Shown here piece by piece: positions 33,739-43,523 of a DNA stretch of 64,000 bases. The notes beneath the pieces are model-generated. The model saw only the letters and a list, made by a program, of their open reading frames with translations, ran no database searches and had not been told where the DNA came from. Numbering within the stretch: the stretch's first letter is position 1; each line of letters opens with the position of its first letter. The DNA is from Pseudomonas cuatrocienegasensis (GTDB lineage Bacteria; Pseudomonadota; Gammaproteobacteria; Pseudomonadales; Pseudomonadaceae). The stretch spans positions 1-64,000 of the forward strand of contig NZ_FOFP01000019.1 in the NCBI RefSeq assembly GCF_900110925.1, written 5' to 3'. A program made the translations under genes and the position numbers.

Positions 33739-34538
33739 TGCACAGCCTCCTGCGCGGCCTGGCGTTTGTAGGCATAGGCGATCATGCCCAGGCCCGCGAG
33801 CACCATGGGCACACAGAGCACCTGGCCCATGGTCAACCAGCCCCAGGCCAGGTAGCCCAGCTGGGCATCCGGCACACGGACGAATTCGACGATAAAGCGG
33901 AAGATCGCGTAGCACACGGCGAACATACCGGACACGGCCATGGTCGGCCGCGGTTTGCGCGAGTAGAACCAGAGAATGGTGAACAGCGCCACGCCTTCCA
34001 GGGCGAACTGGTACAGCTGCGAGGGATGGCGTGCCAGTTGCTGCGGGTCGGTGGGAAAGACCATCGCCCAAGGCACGTCGGTGGCCTTGCCCCATAGCTC
34101 GGCGTTGATGAAATTACCGATGCGCCCGGCGCCCAGACCAATCGGCACCAGCGGCGCGATAAAGTCCATCAGCTCGAAGAAGCTCTTGTCGTTGCGTTTG
34201 CCGAACCACCAGGTGGCCAGCATCACGCCGATCAGGCCGCCATGGAAGGACATGCCACCCTTCCAGATCTCCAGCACCAGCAGCGGGTTGGCGATATAGG
34301 CCGACAGGTCGTAGAACAACACGTAGCCCAAACGGCCACCGAGGATCACCCCCATGGCCACCCAGAACACCAGGTCGGAGAGTTTTTCCTTGTTCCAGCT
34401 CGGCGCAAACGCATGCACCCGGCGCGAAGCCAGGAACCAGGCGCCGCCAATGCCGACCAGGTACATCAGGCCGTACCAGTGGATCTGCAGGAAACCCAGG
34501 TCAAGGGCGACCGGATTGATATTCGGGTAAGGCAACAT
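33735..34538 (-). CDS. lgt: Prolipoprotein diacylglyceryl transferase
   Basis: A 267-residue inner-membrane enzyme that attaches diacylglycerol to the lipobox cysteine of prolipoproteins. Seven or so membrane segments are visible. The HGGLIG motif (about 102) and the Lgt signature GRIGNFINAELWG (about 142-154) are intact. The usual lgt-thyA order of pseudomonads is preserved. Confidence 0.97.
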   Translation of the reverse strand: MLPYPNINPVALDLGFLQIHWYGLMYLVGIGGAWFLASRRVHAFAPSWNKEKLSDLVFWVAMGVILGGRLGYVLFYDLSAYIANPLLVLEIWKGGMSFHGGLIGVMLATWWFGKRNDKSFFELMDFIAPLVPIGLGAGRIGNFINAELWGKATDVPWAMVFPTDPQQLARHPSQLYQFALEGVALFTILWFYSRKPRPTMAVSGMFAVCYAIFRFIVEFVRVPDAQLGYLAWGWLTMGQVLCVPMVLAGLGMIAYAYKRQAAQEAVQ

Positions 34539-34547
34539 GCGGATTCC

Positions 34548-35330
34548 TCAGAGCAAAAAATTCAGGCCAACACACACCAGCAGCAGGGCAAACAAGCGCC
34601 TGAGCAGCCGTGGCGACAATTTGTGCGCCAGGCGCGCGCCCGTTCGGGCGAAGAACACACTGGTCAGCGCGATACCCAACAACGCGGGCAGGTACAGGTA
34701 ACCCAGGCTCCAGCCAGGTAGACGCGTATCGCCCCAACCCAACCACATAAAACTCAGCGCACCGGCCGCAGCAATCGGCCAGCCACAGGCCGAGGACGTG
34801 GCCACCGCCTGCTGCATGGGCACCCCACGCCAGGTCAGAAAAGGCACGGTCAGCGAACCACCGCCAATCCCGATGATCGCCGAGGCCCAACCAATCACCA
34901 CGCCCGCCGCACTCAATACCGGCTTACCGGGGACCGCGCGGGCGACCTTGGGTTTCAGTTCCAGCGCCATCTGCAAGGCGATGCACAGGGCGAACACGCC
35001 GATGATCTTCTGCAGCACCTGCCCATCGATCGACTCCGCCGTGACGGCCCCCAGCGCTGCGCCGAAGACGATCCCCAGGGTCAGCCAGACGAAGATCGTC
35101 CAGCGCACCGCGCCGTGCCGGTGGTGCTCACGCACGGCGTTGATCGAGGTGAACAGGATGGTCGCTAGAGAGGTGCCCACCGCCATATGGGTCAGCACGG
35201 CAGTGTCGAAGCCCTGGGCGGTGAACGTGAAGATCAGCGCCGGCACGATGATCATCCCGCCGCCCACGCCAAACAGCCCCGCCAGCACACCGGCCGCGGC
35301 CCCCAGCACAATGTAGAGCGCAAAGACCAT
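34548..35330 (-). CDS. TauE/SafE-family membrane transporter
   Basis: 260 residues, about eight hydrophobic segments and two repeated halves. The first begins GAAAGVLAGLFGVGGGMIIVPAL and the second VIGWASAIIGIGGGSLTVPFL, the glycine-rich motif of the family. Members are putative sulfite, sulfoacetate or other organosulfur-anion exporters; the substrate is unknown here. It ends 9 bp before lgt and may be cotranscribed with it. Confidence 0.9.
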   Translation of the reverse strand: MVFALYIVLGAAAGVLAGLFGVGGGMIIVPALIFTFTAQGFDTAVLTHMAVGTSLATILFTSINAVREHHRHGAVRWTIFVWLTLGIVFGAALGAVTAESIDGQVLQKIIGVFALCIALQMALELKPKVARAVPGKPVLSAAGVVIGWASAIIGIGGGSLTVPFLTWRGVPMQQAVATSSACGWPIAAAGALSFMWLGWGDTRLPGWSLGYLYLPALLGIALTSVFFARTGARLAHKLSPRLLRRLFALLLVCVGLNFLL

Positions 35331-35411
35331 GAGGCCCCCTTAGGCAATGCAACATGGTAACGGAAGCCCGACCTGGGCTCCACGCTTGCGCGATGGATAC
35401 CACTTCAGCCT

Positions 35412-35828
35412 TTGCGTACAGTGAGACTTTCCCCGGATGAGAGCCGCGCTGTGTTGAATACCCTGTATCTGCGTATCGCCTGCAACCACCTGCACATGCT
35501 GCACCTGGAGAGCAGCCGTGAGGTGGAAATACGGGCAGAGCCGCCGTTTAGTAATTCCCGGTTGTTAGTGGCCGACTTCAGCCTCGCCGAGCGCTTGCTC
35601 AAGCAGGCGGTGCAGGCGCTGTTGCCCAAGCGCTTTCTGCGTCTGAGTCTGGCACCGCGCCTGCTGATCCAGCCACTTGAGAGGCTTGAGGGTGGCCTGT
35701 CCATGGTTGAGGAACGCATTCTGATGGAGTTGGGACTGGGCAGCGGCGCACGCAAGGTACGGCTGTATATCGGCGAGCCGCTCGACGCAGACGGCGTGCG
35801 TGCGCAACTGGAACGACCATGTGCCTGA
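35412..35828 (+). CDS. Conserved-looking small protein of unknown function
   Basis: About 138 residues, read from TTG at 35412 (GTG at 35421 is an alternative). The sequence is leucine-rich, contains VEIRAEPPFSN and LLVADFSLAERLLKQAVQAL, and has no signal peptide or membrane segment. Codon composition matches the neighbours, and the frame runs 10 bp into the next gene, which argues for a real cotranscribed gene. The family was not recognised. Confidence 0.6.
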   Translation: MRTVRLSPDESRAVLNTLYLRIACNHLHMLHLESSREVEIRAEPPFSNSRLLVADFSLAERLLKQAVQALLPKRFLRLSLAPRLLIQPLERLEGGLSMVEERILMELGLGSGARKVRLYIGEPLDADGVRAQLERPCA

Positions 35829-36565
35829 TCGTCTTCGCCTGGCGCCCCGGCCATGCAGTGCCGCTGCTGGTCGCCGCTAACCGCGACGAGTTCTACGCCC
35901 GCCCGGCTGCTGCGCTGGCGGAGTGGGCGGATGCGCCGGGGCTGATCGCCGGACGCGACTTGCAGGCCGGCGGCACCTGGCTGGGTATTGGCCCTGGCGG
36001 GCGTTTTGCTGCGCTGACCAATATCCGTAACCCCAGCGCACCCCAGGGCCCGCGTTCGCGCGGTGAGCTGGCGCAGCGTTTCTTGTGCGGCGACCTTTCC
36101 CCTGAGCAATTTTTGACCACCTTACACGCCGAGCGCGACGCCTATGGCGGTTTCAATCTGCTGGTTGGCGATACCCAGCAGCTCTGGCACTTCAACGCCC
36201 ACAGCGGTCAGGCCCAGGCGCTGCAGGCCGGCATTCACGGCATTTCCAATGCCGACCTCAACACGCCCTGGCCGAAGCTGCAGCGGGCCAAGGCCGCGTT
36301 CACTCAGGCGCTCGCCAGTAGCGGAGAGGCCGAGCTGTTCGCCCTGCTGGCCGATACCGCGAAGCCTGCGGATGAGCAGTTGCCGAGCACGGGTGTCAGC
36401 CTTGAGATCGAACGGCTGCTGGGCAGCGTATTTATCGCCAGCCCGACCTATGGCACCCGCGCCAGCACCCTGCTGTTCGTAAACGCGGATGGCTCACGGC
36501 GGCTAGTCGAGCGCAGCTTCGCCGCTGAGGGCGTACCTGTCAGCGAAGTAAGGATTGAGGTGTAG
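35819..36565 (+). CDS. NRDE (Tango2-like) family protein
   Basis: 248 residues. The N-terminus begins MCLIVFAW and continues to the family signature AANRDEFYARP (about 20-30). The cysteine at position 2 is the candidate N-terminal nucleophile after removal of methionine. Also typical are GTWLGI and the LTNIRNP block. Function is unsettled in bacteria; the eukaryotic relative TANGO2 is linked to metabolism and haem handling. It overlaps the previous frame by 10 bp. Confidence 0.9.
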   Translation: MCLIVFAWRPGHAVPLLVAANRDEFYARPAAALAEWADAPGLIAGRDLQAGGTWLGIGPGGRFAALTNIRNPSAPQGPRSRGELAQRFLCGDLSPEQFLTTLHAERDAYGGFNLLVGDTQQLWHFNAHSGQAQALQAGIHGISNADLNTPWPKLQRAKAAFTQALASSGEAELFALLADTAKPADEQLPSTGVSLEIERLLGSVFIASPTYGTRASTLLFVNADGSRRLVERSFAAEGVPVSEVRIEV

Positions 36566-36614
36566 GGATTACGCTCGCGGGGCGCGGCCCACGGTCAGTG
36601 GCGCCTAGCAAGGA

Positions 36615-36685
36615 GTAGCCTGGGTTGAGCAACGCGATACCCGGGAGAAGGGGCCCCGGGTGTCGCTACGCTCGACCCAGGCTAC
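36615..36685. repeat. Inverted repeat, family C, complete copy
   Basis: Near-perfect 31-bp arms (gtagcctgggttgagcaacg... / ...gctacgctcgacccaggctac) with cccggg at the inner ends. It lies between the convergent NRDE and ptsP genes and is a strong candidate for a bidirectional terminator or a mobile palindrome. Confidence 0.85.
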
Positions 36686-36725
36686 CGAAGCCAACGCGGG
36701 CTATTAACGCTATTCGCCGTTGTGA

Positions 36726-39005
36726 CTACGACTGAATATTCGACGCCGGGTTGATCATGCGGCCCAGGCCGAGGTTGCGCAGGGCCAGTTGCAGGGTGCT
36801 GTGGATCACCTGCGGATTATCGATGGTCATTACCTGCGCCAGCAACTCACGGGCGCGGCCCAGGCTGATCTGGCGCAGCAGCCACTTCACCTTGGGCAGG
36901 TTGGTGGCGTTCATCGACAGGCTGTCGAACCCCATGGCCATCAGCAGCACGGCGGCGCTCGGGTCGCCGGCCATCTCGCCGCAGATGCTCACCGGTTTGC
37001 CCTCGGCATGGGCATCGGCGACCACCTTGCACAGCGCCTGCAGCACGGCCGGGTGGAGGAAGTCGTAGAGGTCGGCGACCCGCGGGTTGTTGCGGTCTAC
37101 GGCCAACAGGTATTGCGTCAGGTCATTCGAGCCGACCGAGAGAAAGTCCACCTGGCGGGCCAGCTCGCGGGTCTGGTAGACCGCGGCGGGAATTTCGATC
37201 ATCACGCCAATCGGCGGCAAAGGCACGTCGGTGCCTTCGTCACGCACCTCGCCCCAGGCGCGGTGGATCAGGTGCAGGGCTTCTTCGAGTTCCTGAATCC
37301 CGGAAATCATCGGCAGCAGAATACGCAGGTTATCCAGCCCTTCGCTGGCCTTGAGCATGGCGCGGGTCTGCACCAGGAAGATTTCCGGGTGGTCGAGGGT
37401 CACGCGAATGCCGCGCCAGCCGAGGAAGGGGTTTTCTTCCTTGATCGGGAAATACGACAGCGACTTGTCGCCGCCGATGTCCAGGCTGCGCATGGTCACC
37501 GGCAGCGGATGGAAGGCCTGCAACTGCTCGCGGTAGATCGCCAGTTGCTCCTTCTCGCTGGGAAAGCGCTCCTTGATCATAAAGGGCACTTCGGTGCGGT
37601 ACAGGCCGACACCTTCCGCACCGCGCTCCTGGGCGCGCTTCACATCGGCCAGCAGGCCGGTGTTGACCCACAGCGGCATGCGGTGACCGTCGAGGGTCTC
37701 GCAAGGCAATGCGCGCAGTGCATCCAGGCCCTGGGTCAGCTGGCGTTCTTCCTCGACCACTTCGGCGTATTGCTTGCGCAGCAGCTCGCTGGGGTTGGTA
37801 AAGACTTCGCCGTGGTAACCATCAACGATCAGTTGGATGCCGTCGATCTTCGAATACGGCAGCTCGACCGCGCCCATGACCGTGGGAATACCCATGGCCC
37901 GGGCGAAGATCGCCACGTGGGAGTTGCCCGAGCCCTGCACCGAAACCAGCCCGACCAGTTTGCCCTCGGGCACTTCACCGAGCATGGCGGGCGACAGTTC
38001 TTCGCTGACCAGGATGGTGTTGTCGGGGTAAGTCAGGGTTTGCTGCCGCGCCTGCTGCAGGTACGCCAGCAGGCGCCGACCGAGGTCCTTGACGTCACTG
38101 GCGCGCTCACGCAGGTAGGCGTCGTCCATCAGCTCGAAGCGGTTGACGTGCTCGCTGACCACCTGACGCAGCGCGCCCTGGGCCCACTGGCCGGTCTTGA
38201 TGACCTTGACCACCTCGTTACCCAGGGCGGCATCTTCGAGCATCATCAGGTAGACGTCGAACAGCGCGCGCTCTTCGGGGCGCAACTGGGTGGCCATCTT
38301 CGCCGACAGCGCACGCATGTCCGCGCGCACGCCTTCCAGAGCCGTATTGAACAGCGCCAGTTCGGCGGTGATGTCATCGACATGCTTGTCCGGCACCACA
38401 TCCAGGTCAGCCGGCGGCAGTACCACCACCGCCGTGCCGACGGCCGCACCGGGCGAACCGGGGACGCCGACGAACTTGGCTTCCTGAATACCTTTGCCCT
38501 GCTTGCCCAGGCCGCGGATCGAACCGGTCGCCTCGGCATGGGCGATAACCCCGGCGAGCTGCGCGCTCATGGTTACCAGGAAGGCTTCTTCGCCCTCGTC
38601 GAACTGGCGCCGCTCCTTTTGCTGAATCACCAACACGCCCATCACCTTGCGGTGGTGGATGATCGGTGAGCCGAGGAAGGAGGCGTAGCGCTCCTCGCCG
38701 GTTTCGGCAAAGTAGCGGTAGCGCGGGTGCTCGGAGGCGTTCTCCAGGTTCAGCGGTTCTTCGCGGGTGCCGACCAGGCCGACCAGGCCTTCGTTGGGCG
38801 CCATGCTGACCTTGCCGATGGAGCGCTTGTTAAGGCCCTCGGTGGCCATCAGCACGAAGCGATTGGTCTCAGGGTCGAGCAGGTAAACCGAGCAGACATG
38901 GCTGCCCATGGCCTCCCTGACGCGCTGCACGATGATGCCCAACGCCGCCTTGAGGTCCTTGGCGGCATTTACTTCCTGGACGATCTTGCGCAGCGTATTG
39001 AGCAT
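36726..39005 (-). CDS. ptsP: Nitrogen-PTS phosphoenolpyruvate-protein phosphotransferase (EI-Ntr)
   Basis: 759 residues. An N-terminal GAF sensor domain (about 15-160, HVCSVYLLDPETNRFVL) precedes the enzyme I region. The phosphorylated histidine lies in GSGNSHVAIFARAMGIP (about residue 362). The PEP-binding TIM-barrel contains LYRTE, SVGSNDLTQY and CGEMAGD. It passes phosphate from PEP to NPr and on to PtsN, linking carbon and nitrogen status. It is 20 bp downstream of rppH, the same order as in other gammaproteobacteria. Confidence 0.97.
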   Translation of the reverse strand: MLNTLRKIVQEVNAAKDLKAALGIIVQRVREAMGSHVCSVYLLDPETNRFVLMATEGLNKRSIGKVSMAPNEGLVGLVGTREEPLNLENASEHPRYRYFAETGEERYASFLGSPIIHHRKVMGVLVIQQKERRQFDEGEEAFLVTMSAQLAGVIAHAEATGSIRGLGKQGKGIQEAKFVGVPGSPGAAVGTAVVVLPPADLDVVPDKHVDDITAELALFNTALEGVRADMRALSAKMATQLRPEERALFDVYLMMLEDAALGNEVVKVIKTGQWAQGALRQVVSEHVNRFELMDDAYLRERASDVKDLGRRLLAYLQQARQQTLTYPDNTILVSEELSPAMLGEVPEGKLVGLVSVQGSGNSHVAIFARAMGIPTVMGAVELPYSKIDGIQLIVDGYHGEVFTNPSELLRKQYAEVVEEERQLTQGLDALRALPCETLDGHRMPLWVNTGLLADVKRAQERGAEGVGLYRTEVPFMIKERFPSEKEQLAIYREQLQAFHPLPVTMRSLDIGGDKSLSYFPIKEENPFLGWRGIRVTLDHPEIFLVQTRAMLKASEGLDNLRILLPMISGIQELEEALHLIHRAWGEVRDEGTDVPLPPIGVMIEIPAAVYQTRELARQVDFLSVGSNDLTQYLLAVDRNNPRVADLYDFLHPAVLQALCKVVADAHAEGKPVSICGEMAGDPSAAVLLMAMGFDSLSMNATNLPKVKWLLRQISLGRARELLAQVMTIDNPQVIHSTLQLALRNLGLGRMINPASNIQS

Positions 39006-39025
39006 GGCTCGGCTCTAAGTCGATG

Positions 39026-39505
39026 TCAGTCCCGCGCCAGCAGGCGCGGAGCGAGTTCCTTGAGGGCGCGACGGTAGACCTCGCGCTTGAATGTGACCAC
39101 CTGCCCCAGCGGGTACCAGTAGCTGACCCACCGCCAGCCATCGAACTCCGGCTTGCCCGTCAGGTCCATGCGCACCCGCTCTTCCGCGCCGGTCAGGCGC
39201 AGCAGGAACCACTTCTGCTTCTGCCCGATACACAACGGCTGACTATGGGTACGCACCAGACGCTGGGGCAGACGATACCTCAACCAGCCCCGGGTGCAGG
39301 CGAGTATTTTCACGTCGTCCTGTTCGAGGCCGACCTCTTCGTTGAGTTCGCGGTAGAGCGCCTCTTCTGGCGACTCATGGTCGTTGATCCCACCTTGCGG
39401 GAACTGCCAGGCATCCTGGTTAATCCGACGCGCCCAGAGCACCTGGCCGACCTCATTGGTCAGAATGATGCCGACATTGGGGCGAAAACCATCAGGATCG
39501 ATCAC
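39026..39505 (-). CDS. rppH: RNA pyrophosphohydrolase
   Basis: 159 residues from a GTG start (VIDPDGFRPNVG), the standard length for RppH/NudH. It removes pyrophosphate from mRNA 5' ends, triggering RNase E decay. The Nudix box is complete: GGINDHESPEEALYRELNEE followed by VGL, at about 37-59. The longer upstream frame reaches into the divergent gene's leader and is not used. Confidence 0.96.
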   Translation of the reverse strand: MIDPDGFRPNVGIILTNEVGQVLWARRINQDAWQFPQGGINDHESPEEALYRELNEEVGLEQDDVKILACTRGWLRYRLPQRLVRTHSQPLCIGQKQKWFLLRLTGAEERVRMDLTGKPEFDGWRWVSYWYPLGQVVTFKREVYRRALKELAPRLLARD

Positions 39506-39650
39506 GGCACACAACCTCGTAAACGCATGTTTCGGCATTGTTCCACAAAGGTCGCGGCAGCGGCAACGCAGCACGTCCGTGGAATGGGAATGGCCGGTAA
39601 AAGCCGCTATTCTGGCGACCCTTCGTAGCTGGCAACCAAAGGTGTTTTCC

Positions 39651-40304
39651 GTGCGCTTGGCCTTATTCGATCTCGACAACACCCTGCTCGGTGGCGACAG
39701 CGACCACGCCTGGGGCGATTATCTGTGTGAACGCGGCATCCTCGACGGGATTGCCTACAAGGCACGCAACGACGCCTTTTATCAGGACTACCTGGCCGGC
39801 CGCCTGAACATCACCGACTACCTGAACTTCAGCCTGGAAATTCTCGGCCGCACGGAGATGGCCCAGCTTGCGCAGTGGCACCGCGAGTTCATGCGTGACT
39901 GCGTCGAGCCGATCATTCTGGCCAAGGGCGAAGCGCTGCTTGCAGAGCACCGTGAGGCCGGCGACAAGTTGTTGATCATCACCGCAACCAACCGCTTCGT
40001 TACCGCACCTATCGCCGCACGCCTGGGCGTCGACACCCTGCTGGCCACCGAATGCGAAATGCAGAATGGCCGCTACACCGGCCGCACCACCGACGTGCCC
40101 TGCTTCAAGGAAGGCAAGGTTACCCGGCTTAACCGCTGGCTCGGCGAAACCGGCCTGAGCCTAACCGACAGCAGCTTCTACAGCGATTCGATGAACGACC
40201 TGCCGCTGCTGGAACAAGTCACCCGCCCAGTAGCAGTCGACCCCGATCCGAAGCTACGCGCCGAAGCGGAAAAACGTGGCTGGCCGGTGATTTCGCTGCG
40301 CTGA
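39651..40304 (+). CDS. HAD-superfamily (SerB-like, IB) phosphatase
   Basis: 217 residues from GTG with AAAGGTG 6 bp upstream. Catalytic motifs: DLDNTLLGGD (about 7-16, nucleophile aspartate), the T/S motif in LLIITATNRF, KEGK and SDSMNDLPLL (about 180). The closest named relatives are annotated as histidinol-phosphatase or phosphoserine-phosphatase-like; the substrate is not certain. It is divergent from rppH with 145 bp between. Confidence 0.9.
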   Translation: MRLALFDLDNTLLGGDSDHAWGDYLCERGILDGIAYKARNDAFYQDYLAGRLNITDYLNFSLEILGRTEMAQLAQWHREFMRDCVEPIILAKGEALLAEHREAGDKLLIITATNRFVTAPIAARLGVDTLLATECEMQNGRYTGRTTDVPCFKEGKVTRLNRWLGETGLSLTDSSFYSDSMNDLPLLEQVTRPVAVDPDPKLRAEAEKRGWPVISLR

Positions 40305-40330
40305 CGGCAGGGAGGCCGCATGCGCCAGGT

Positions 40331-40388
40331 GCGCACGGCGCACCCTACGGTCCGCGTTTAATTCGCCGTAGGGTGCGCTGTGCGCACC
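40331..40388. repeat. Inverted repeat, family B (GCGCAC..GCGCACCCTACGG / CCGTAGGGTGCGC..GTGCGC)
   Basis: Arms gcgcacggcgcaccctacgg and ccgtagggtgcgctgtgcgc separated by 15 bp, between two convergent genes. A related imperfect copy is at 30874-30932. Confidence 0.8.
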
Positions 40389-40445
40389 GCCCCACGGTCT
40401 ATAGCCCTCTCGCCTGAGTGGGCCAGTAGCCCGCTTAAGGACGTA

Positions 40446-40883
40446 TCACGCCGGCTTGGCACCCATCAGCCCCATGATCACCAGCACCAGCACCACGATC
40501 AGGCCGGCATAGACAGCGCTCAGGCGTGGCACGGACGCCGCGACACTGGCACCCGCCGCCTGCCAGGCTGCGAGACGACCGGCCAGCAGCAGGGTCAGCG
40601 GCACCAGCACCACGAACAGCAGGCTGCTGACCAGCAGCCAGGTCTGGCTGAGCGGCAAGCCCACCAGGCTGACCATCCACCAGCCGGTCAGCGGCAGGCT
40701 CAGCGCAAACACGGCCAGAACCGGCAGGCTGATGCTGCGGGTGCGCTGCAGTTTGCGCGTCAGCAGCGCAGCATCGCCGCCACGCGCGGCTTTCCAGAGC
40801 ATGAAGATATGCACCAGGATGCCAACCAACAGCAGGATGGCCGGAATGCTGTGGAGCATTTTCAGCAGTGGGTAATGTTCCAT
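40446..40883 (-). CDS. Small four-segment membrane protein (DUF2269-like)
   Basis: 145 residues with four hydrophobic segments (about 8-30, 50-72, 78-104, 120-142). The second segment ends in LTGWWMVSL, typical of small membrane proteins annotated as DUF2269. A histidine in MLHSIPAILLLVGILVHIF could bind haem or metal, but that is speculation. It lies 26 bp after ilvA on the same strand. Confidence 0.75.
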   Translation of the reverse strand: MEHYPLLKMLHSIPAILLLVGILVHIFMLWKAARGGDAALLTRKLQRTRSISLPVLAVFALSLPLTGWWMVSLVGLPLSQTWLLVSSLLFVVLVPLTLLLAGRLAAWQAAGASVAASVPRLSAVYAGLIVVLVLVIMGLMGAKPA

Positions 40884-40909
40884 TGATTCAGTCCTACCGG
40901 GTTTCCGGC

Positions 40910-42424
40910 TTATCCAAGAAAGAGTTTGTACGCCGGGTTATCGCTCTCGTCCCAGTACGGGTAGCCGATGGCGTCCAGCGCAGCGGGGACCAGGTGGCGT
41001 TCCGCCTGTGGCACCTGCAAACCGGCGACCACACGACCGTCGGCAGCACCGTGGTTGCGGTAGTGGAACATCGAGATGTTCCAGCGCCCACCGAGTTTTT
41101 GTAAGAAATTGAACAAAGCGCCGGGCCGCTCGGGGAACTCGAAGCGCAGCACCACTTCATCCGGCACCGCTGCCGCATGCCCGCCGACCATATGGCGGAT
41201 GTGCAGCTTGGCCAGTTCGTTGTCGGTCAGGTCAAGCACCGGAAAACCCTGCTCGCGCAGGCCCTGCACCAACGCCGCGCGCGGGTCGTTCTCCGGGTGG
41301 GTCTGCACGCCGACGAAGATGTGTGCTTCCTTGGCTTCGTGGTAGCGGTAGTTGAACTCGGTGATCTGCCGCTTGCCGATGGCCTCGCAGAACGCCTTGA
41401 AGCTGCCCGGCTTTTCCGGAATGGTCACGGCGATAATCGCCTCGCGCTTCTCACCCAGCTCGGCGCGCTCGGCGACGTGGCGCAGGCGGTCGAAGTTGAC
41501 GTTGGCGCCCGAGTCGATGCCCACCAGCACTTGATTGCGGCAGCCTTCACGCTCCACGTACTTTTTGATCCCGGCCACGCTCAGGGCGCCGGATGGCTCG
41601 GTGATCGAGCGGGTGTCATCGAAGATGTCCTTGATCGCCGCACAGAGCTCATCGGTGCTGACGGTGATCACCTCATCGACATAGTCCTTGCACACGGCAA
41701 AGGTGTGCTCGCCGATCTGCGCCACCGCCACGCCATCGGCAAACAGCCCGACACTCGGCAACACCACCCGCTCGCCAGCGGCCATGGCGGCCTGCAGGCA
41801 GTTGGAGTCATCCGGCTCGACGCCGATCACCTTGATCTCCGGGCGCAGGTATTTCACGTAGGCCGCGATGCCGGCGATCAGCCCACCGCCGCCAACCGGG
41901 ACAAAGATCGCGTCGATCTGCCCCGGCTGCTGGCGCAGGATCTCCATGGCGACGGTGCCCTGCCCGGCGATGGTGTGCGGGTCGTCATAGGGGTGGATAT
42001 AGATGTAGCCCTTTTCGTCGACCAGCTTCAGCGAATAAGCCAGCGCCTCGGGGAAGCTGTCGCCATGCAGCACGGCCTTGCCGCCGCGCGAGCGCACGCC
42101 CTGCACCTTGATCTCCGGGGTGGTCTTGGGCATCACGATGGTCGCCTTGACCCCCAGTACCTTGGCCGCCAGGGCCAGGCCCTGGGCATGGTTACCGGCC
42201 GAGGCAGTCACCACGCCGCGCGCCAGCTCTTCGGGCGACAGCTGCGCCAGCTTGTTGTAAGCGCCACGAATCTTGAACGAGTACACCGGCTGCAGGTCTT
42301 CGCGCTTGAGCAGAATCTGGTTGCCCAGACGCTCGCTAAGCTGGTTGGCGGGTTGCAGCGGGGTTTCCACGGCGACGTCGTAGACGCGCGAGGTGAGGAT
42401 CTTCTTGACGTACTGTTCGAGCAT
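40910..42424 (-). CDS. ilvA: Biosynthetic threonine deaminase
   Basis: 504 residues. It converts threonine to 2-oxobutanoate, the entry to isoleucine synthesis, and feeds the pathway that also uses ilvD. The N-terminal PLP fold has its lysine in SFKIRGAYNKL (about residue 52), SAGNHAQG and VPVGGGGLIAG. Two ACT-like regulatory domains follow (about 330-504, EKPGSFKAFCEAIG and ERPGALFNFLQKLGG), as in isoleucine-inhibited enzymes. The gene is divergent from rpiA. Confidence 0.97.
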   Translation of the reverse strand: MLEQYVKKILTSRVYDVAVETPLQPANQLSERLGNQILLKREDLQPVYSFKIRGAYNKLAQLSPEELARGVVTASAGNHAQGLALAAKVLGVKATIVMPKTTPEIKVQGVRSRGGKAVLHGDSFPEALAYSLKLVDEKGYIYIHPYDDPHTIAGQGTVAMEILRQQPGQIDAIFVPVGGGGLIAGIAAYVKYLRPEIKVIGVEPDDSNCLQAAMAAGERVVLPSVGLFADGVAVAQIGEHTFAVCKDYVDEVITVSTDELCAAIKDIFDDTRSITEPSGALSVAGIKKYVEREGCRNQVLVGIDSGANVNFDRLRHVAERAELGEKREAIIAVTIPEKPGSFKAFCEAIGKRQITEFNYRYHEAKEAHIFVGVQTHPENDPRAALVQGLREQGFPVLDLTDNELAKLHIRHMVGGHAAAVPDEVVLRFEFPERPGALFNFLQKLGGRWNISMFHYRNHGAADGRVVAGLQVPQAERHLVPAALDAIGYPYWDESDNPAYKLFLG

Positions 42425-42602
42425 GGCGTGATCGCAGGCGGCTGTTCGGGTCGGCCCACGAGTCTACCCCAGCCCCAGACGCAACGACCACACGCATAGC
42501 GGGGTTTTGCCCGGCCGATGCGGCATGACGTCAGGCGAGGTTTCGCTCACTTGCCGCTATAATTGCCGGCTTTCCGACCCCACTTCAGGCGCAGACCCCG
42601 CG

Positions 42603-43274
42603 ATGACCCAGGATCAACTCAAGCAAGCCGTGGCCCAGGCCGCCGTCGACTTCATTCTTCCCAAGCTCGACGCCAAGAGCATTGTCGGGGTCGGCACCGG
42701 CTCGACCGCCAACTGCTTTATCGACGCCCTGGCCAAGCACAAGATGGAATTCGACGGCGCTGTCGCCAGTTCCGAAGCCACCGCTACGCGCCTCAAGGGC
42801 CACGGCATCCCGGTGTATGAGCTGAACAACGTCAGCGACCTGGAGTTTTATGTCGATGGCGCCGACGAAAGCGACGAGCGCCTGCACCTGATCAAGGGCG
42901 GTGGCGCGGCCCTGACCCGCGAGAAGATAGTCGCGGCCGTGGCCAAGACCTTTATCTGCATCGCCGACGCCAGCAAGCTGGTGCGAGTGCTCGGCGCCTT
43001 CCCACTGCCGGTCGAAGTCATTCCCATGGCGCGCAGCCACGTGGCCCGCGAGCTGGTCAAACTGGGCGGCGACCCGGTGTACCGTGAAGGCGTGATCACC
43101 GACAACGGCAACGTGATTCTCGACGTACACAATATGGCGATCACCGATCCGGTGCAGGTGGAAGCGGCCATCAACGCCATCGTCGGTGTGGTCACCAACG
43201 GCCTGTTCGCCGCCCGCCCGGCCGACCTGCTGCTGCTCGGCACCGCCGAGGGCGTGAAAACCCTCAAGCGTTGA
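42603..43274 (+). CDS. rpiA: Ribose-5-phosphate isomerase A
   Basis: 223 residues from MTQDQLKQAV, normal length. It interconverts ribose-5-phosphate and ribulose-5-phosphate in the pentose phosphate pathway. Motifs: GVGTGSTANCFIDAL (about 25-40), SSEATATRL, VDGADE (about 82-87) and KGGGAALTREKI with the catalytic glutamate region. The frame upstream of this ATG is open but unlike the family. Confidence 0.97.
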   Translation: MTQDQLKQAVAQAAVDFILPKLDAKSIVGVGTGSTANCFIDALAKHKMEFDGAVASSEATATRLKGHGIPVYELNNVSDLEFYVDGADESDERLHLIKGGGAALTREKIVAAVAKTFICIADASKLVRVLGAFPLPVEVIPMARSHVARELVKLGGDPVYREGVITDNGNVILDVHNMAITDPVQVEAAINAIVGVVTNGLFAARPADLLLLGTAEGVKTLKR

Positions 43275-43523
43275 AGCGACGGTGAGATTAACGCCGCTGA
43301 CCGATTGTGGGCATGAATAACCCCGAAAAAGGGCGATATGTACTTTAAGTCGCCTGGTACAAGCACATACGCGGTGCAAGATACTCAACGCTTATCGCCC
43401 GTGACCGCTTAACTTATAGCGAAGCGACACCTGACTCTGTGTATGCGTCATTCATCACATTAAGCCCATGATCGGCGCATATCCTGCAATTTCACGGCAT
43501 CTACCACCCACTGGGAGTATGTC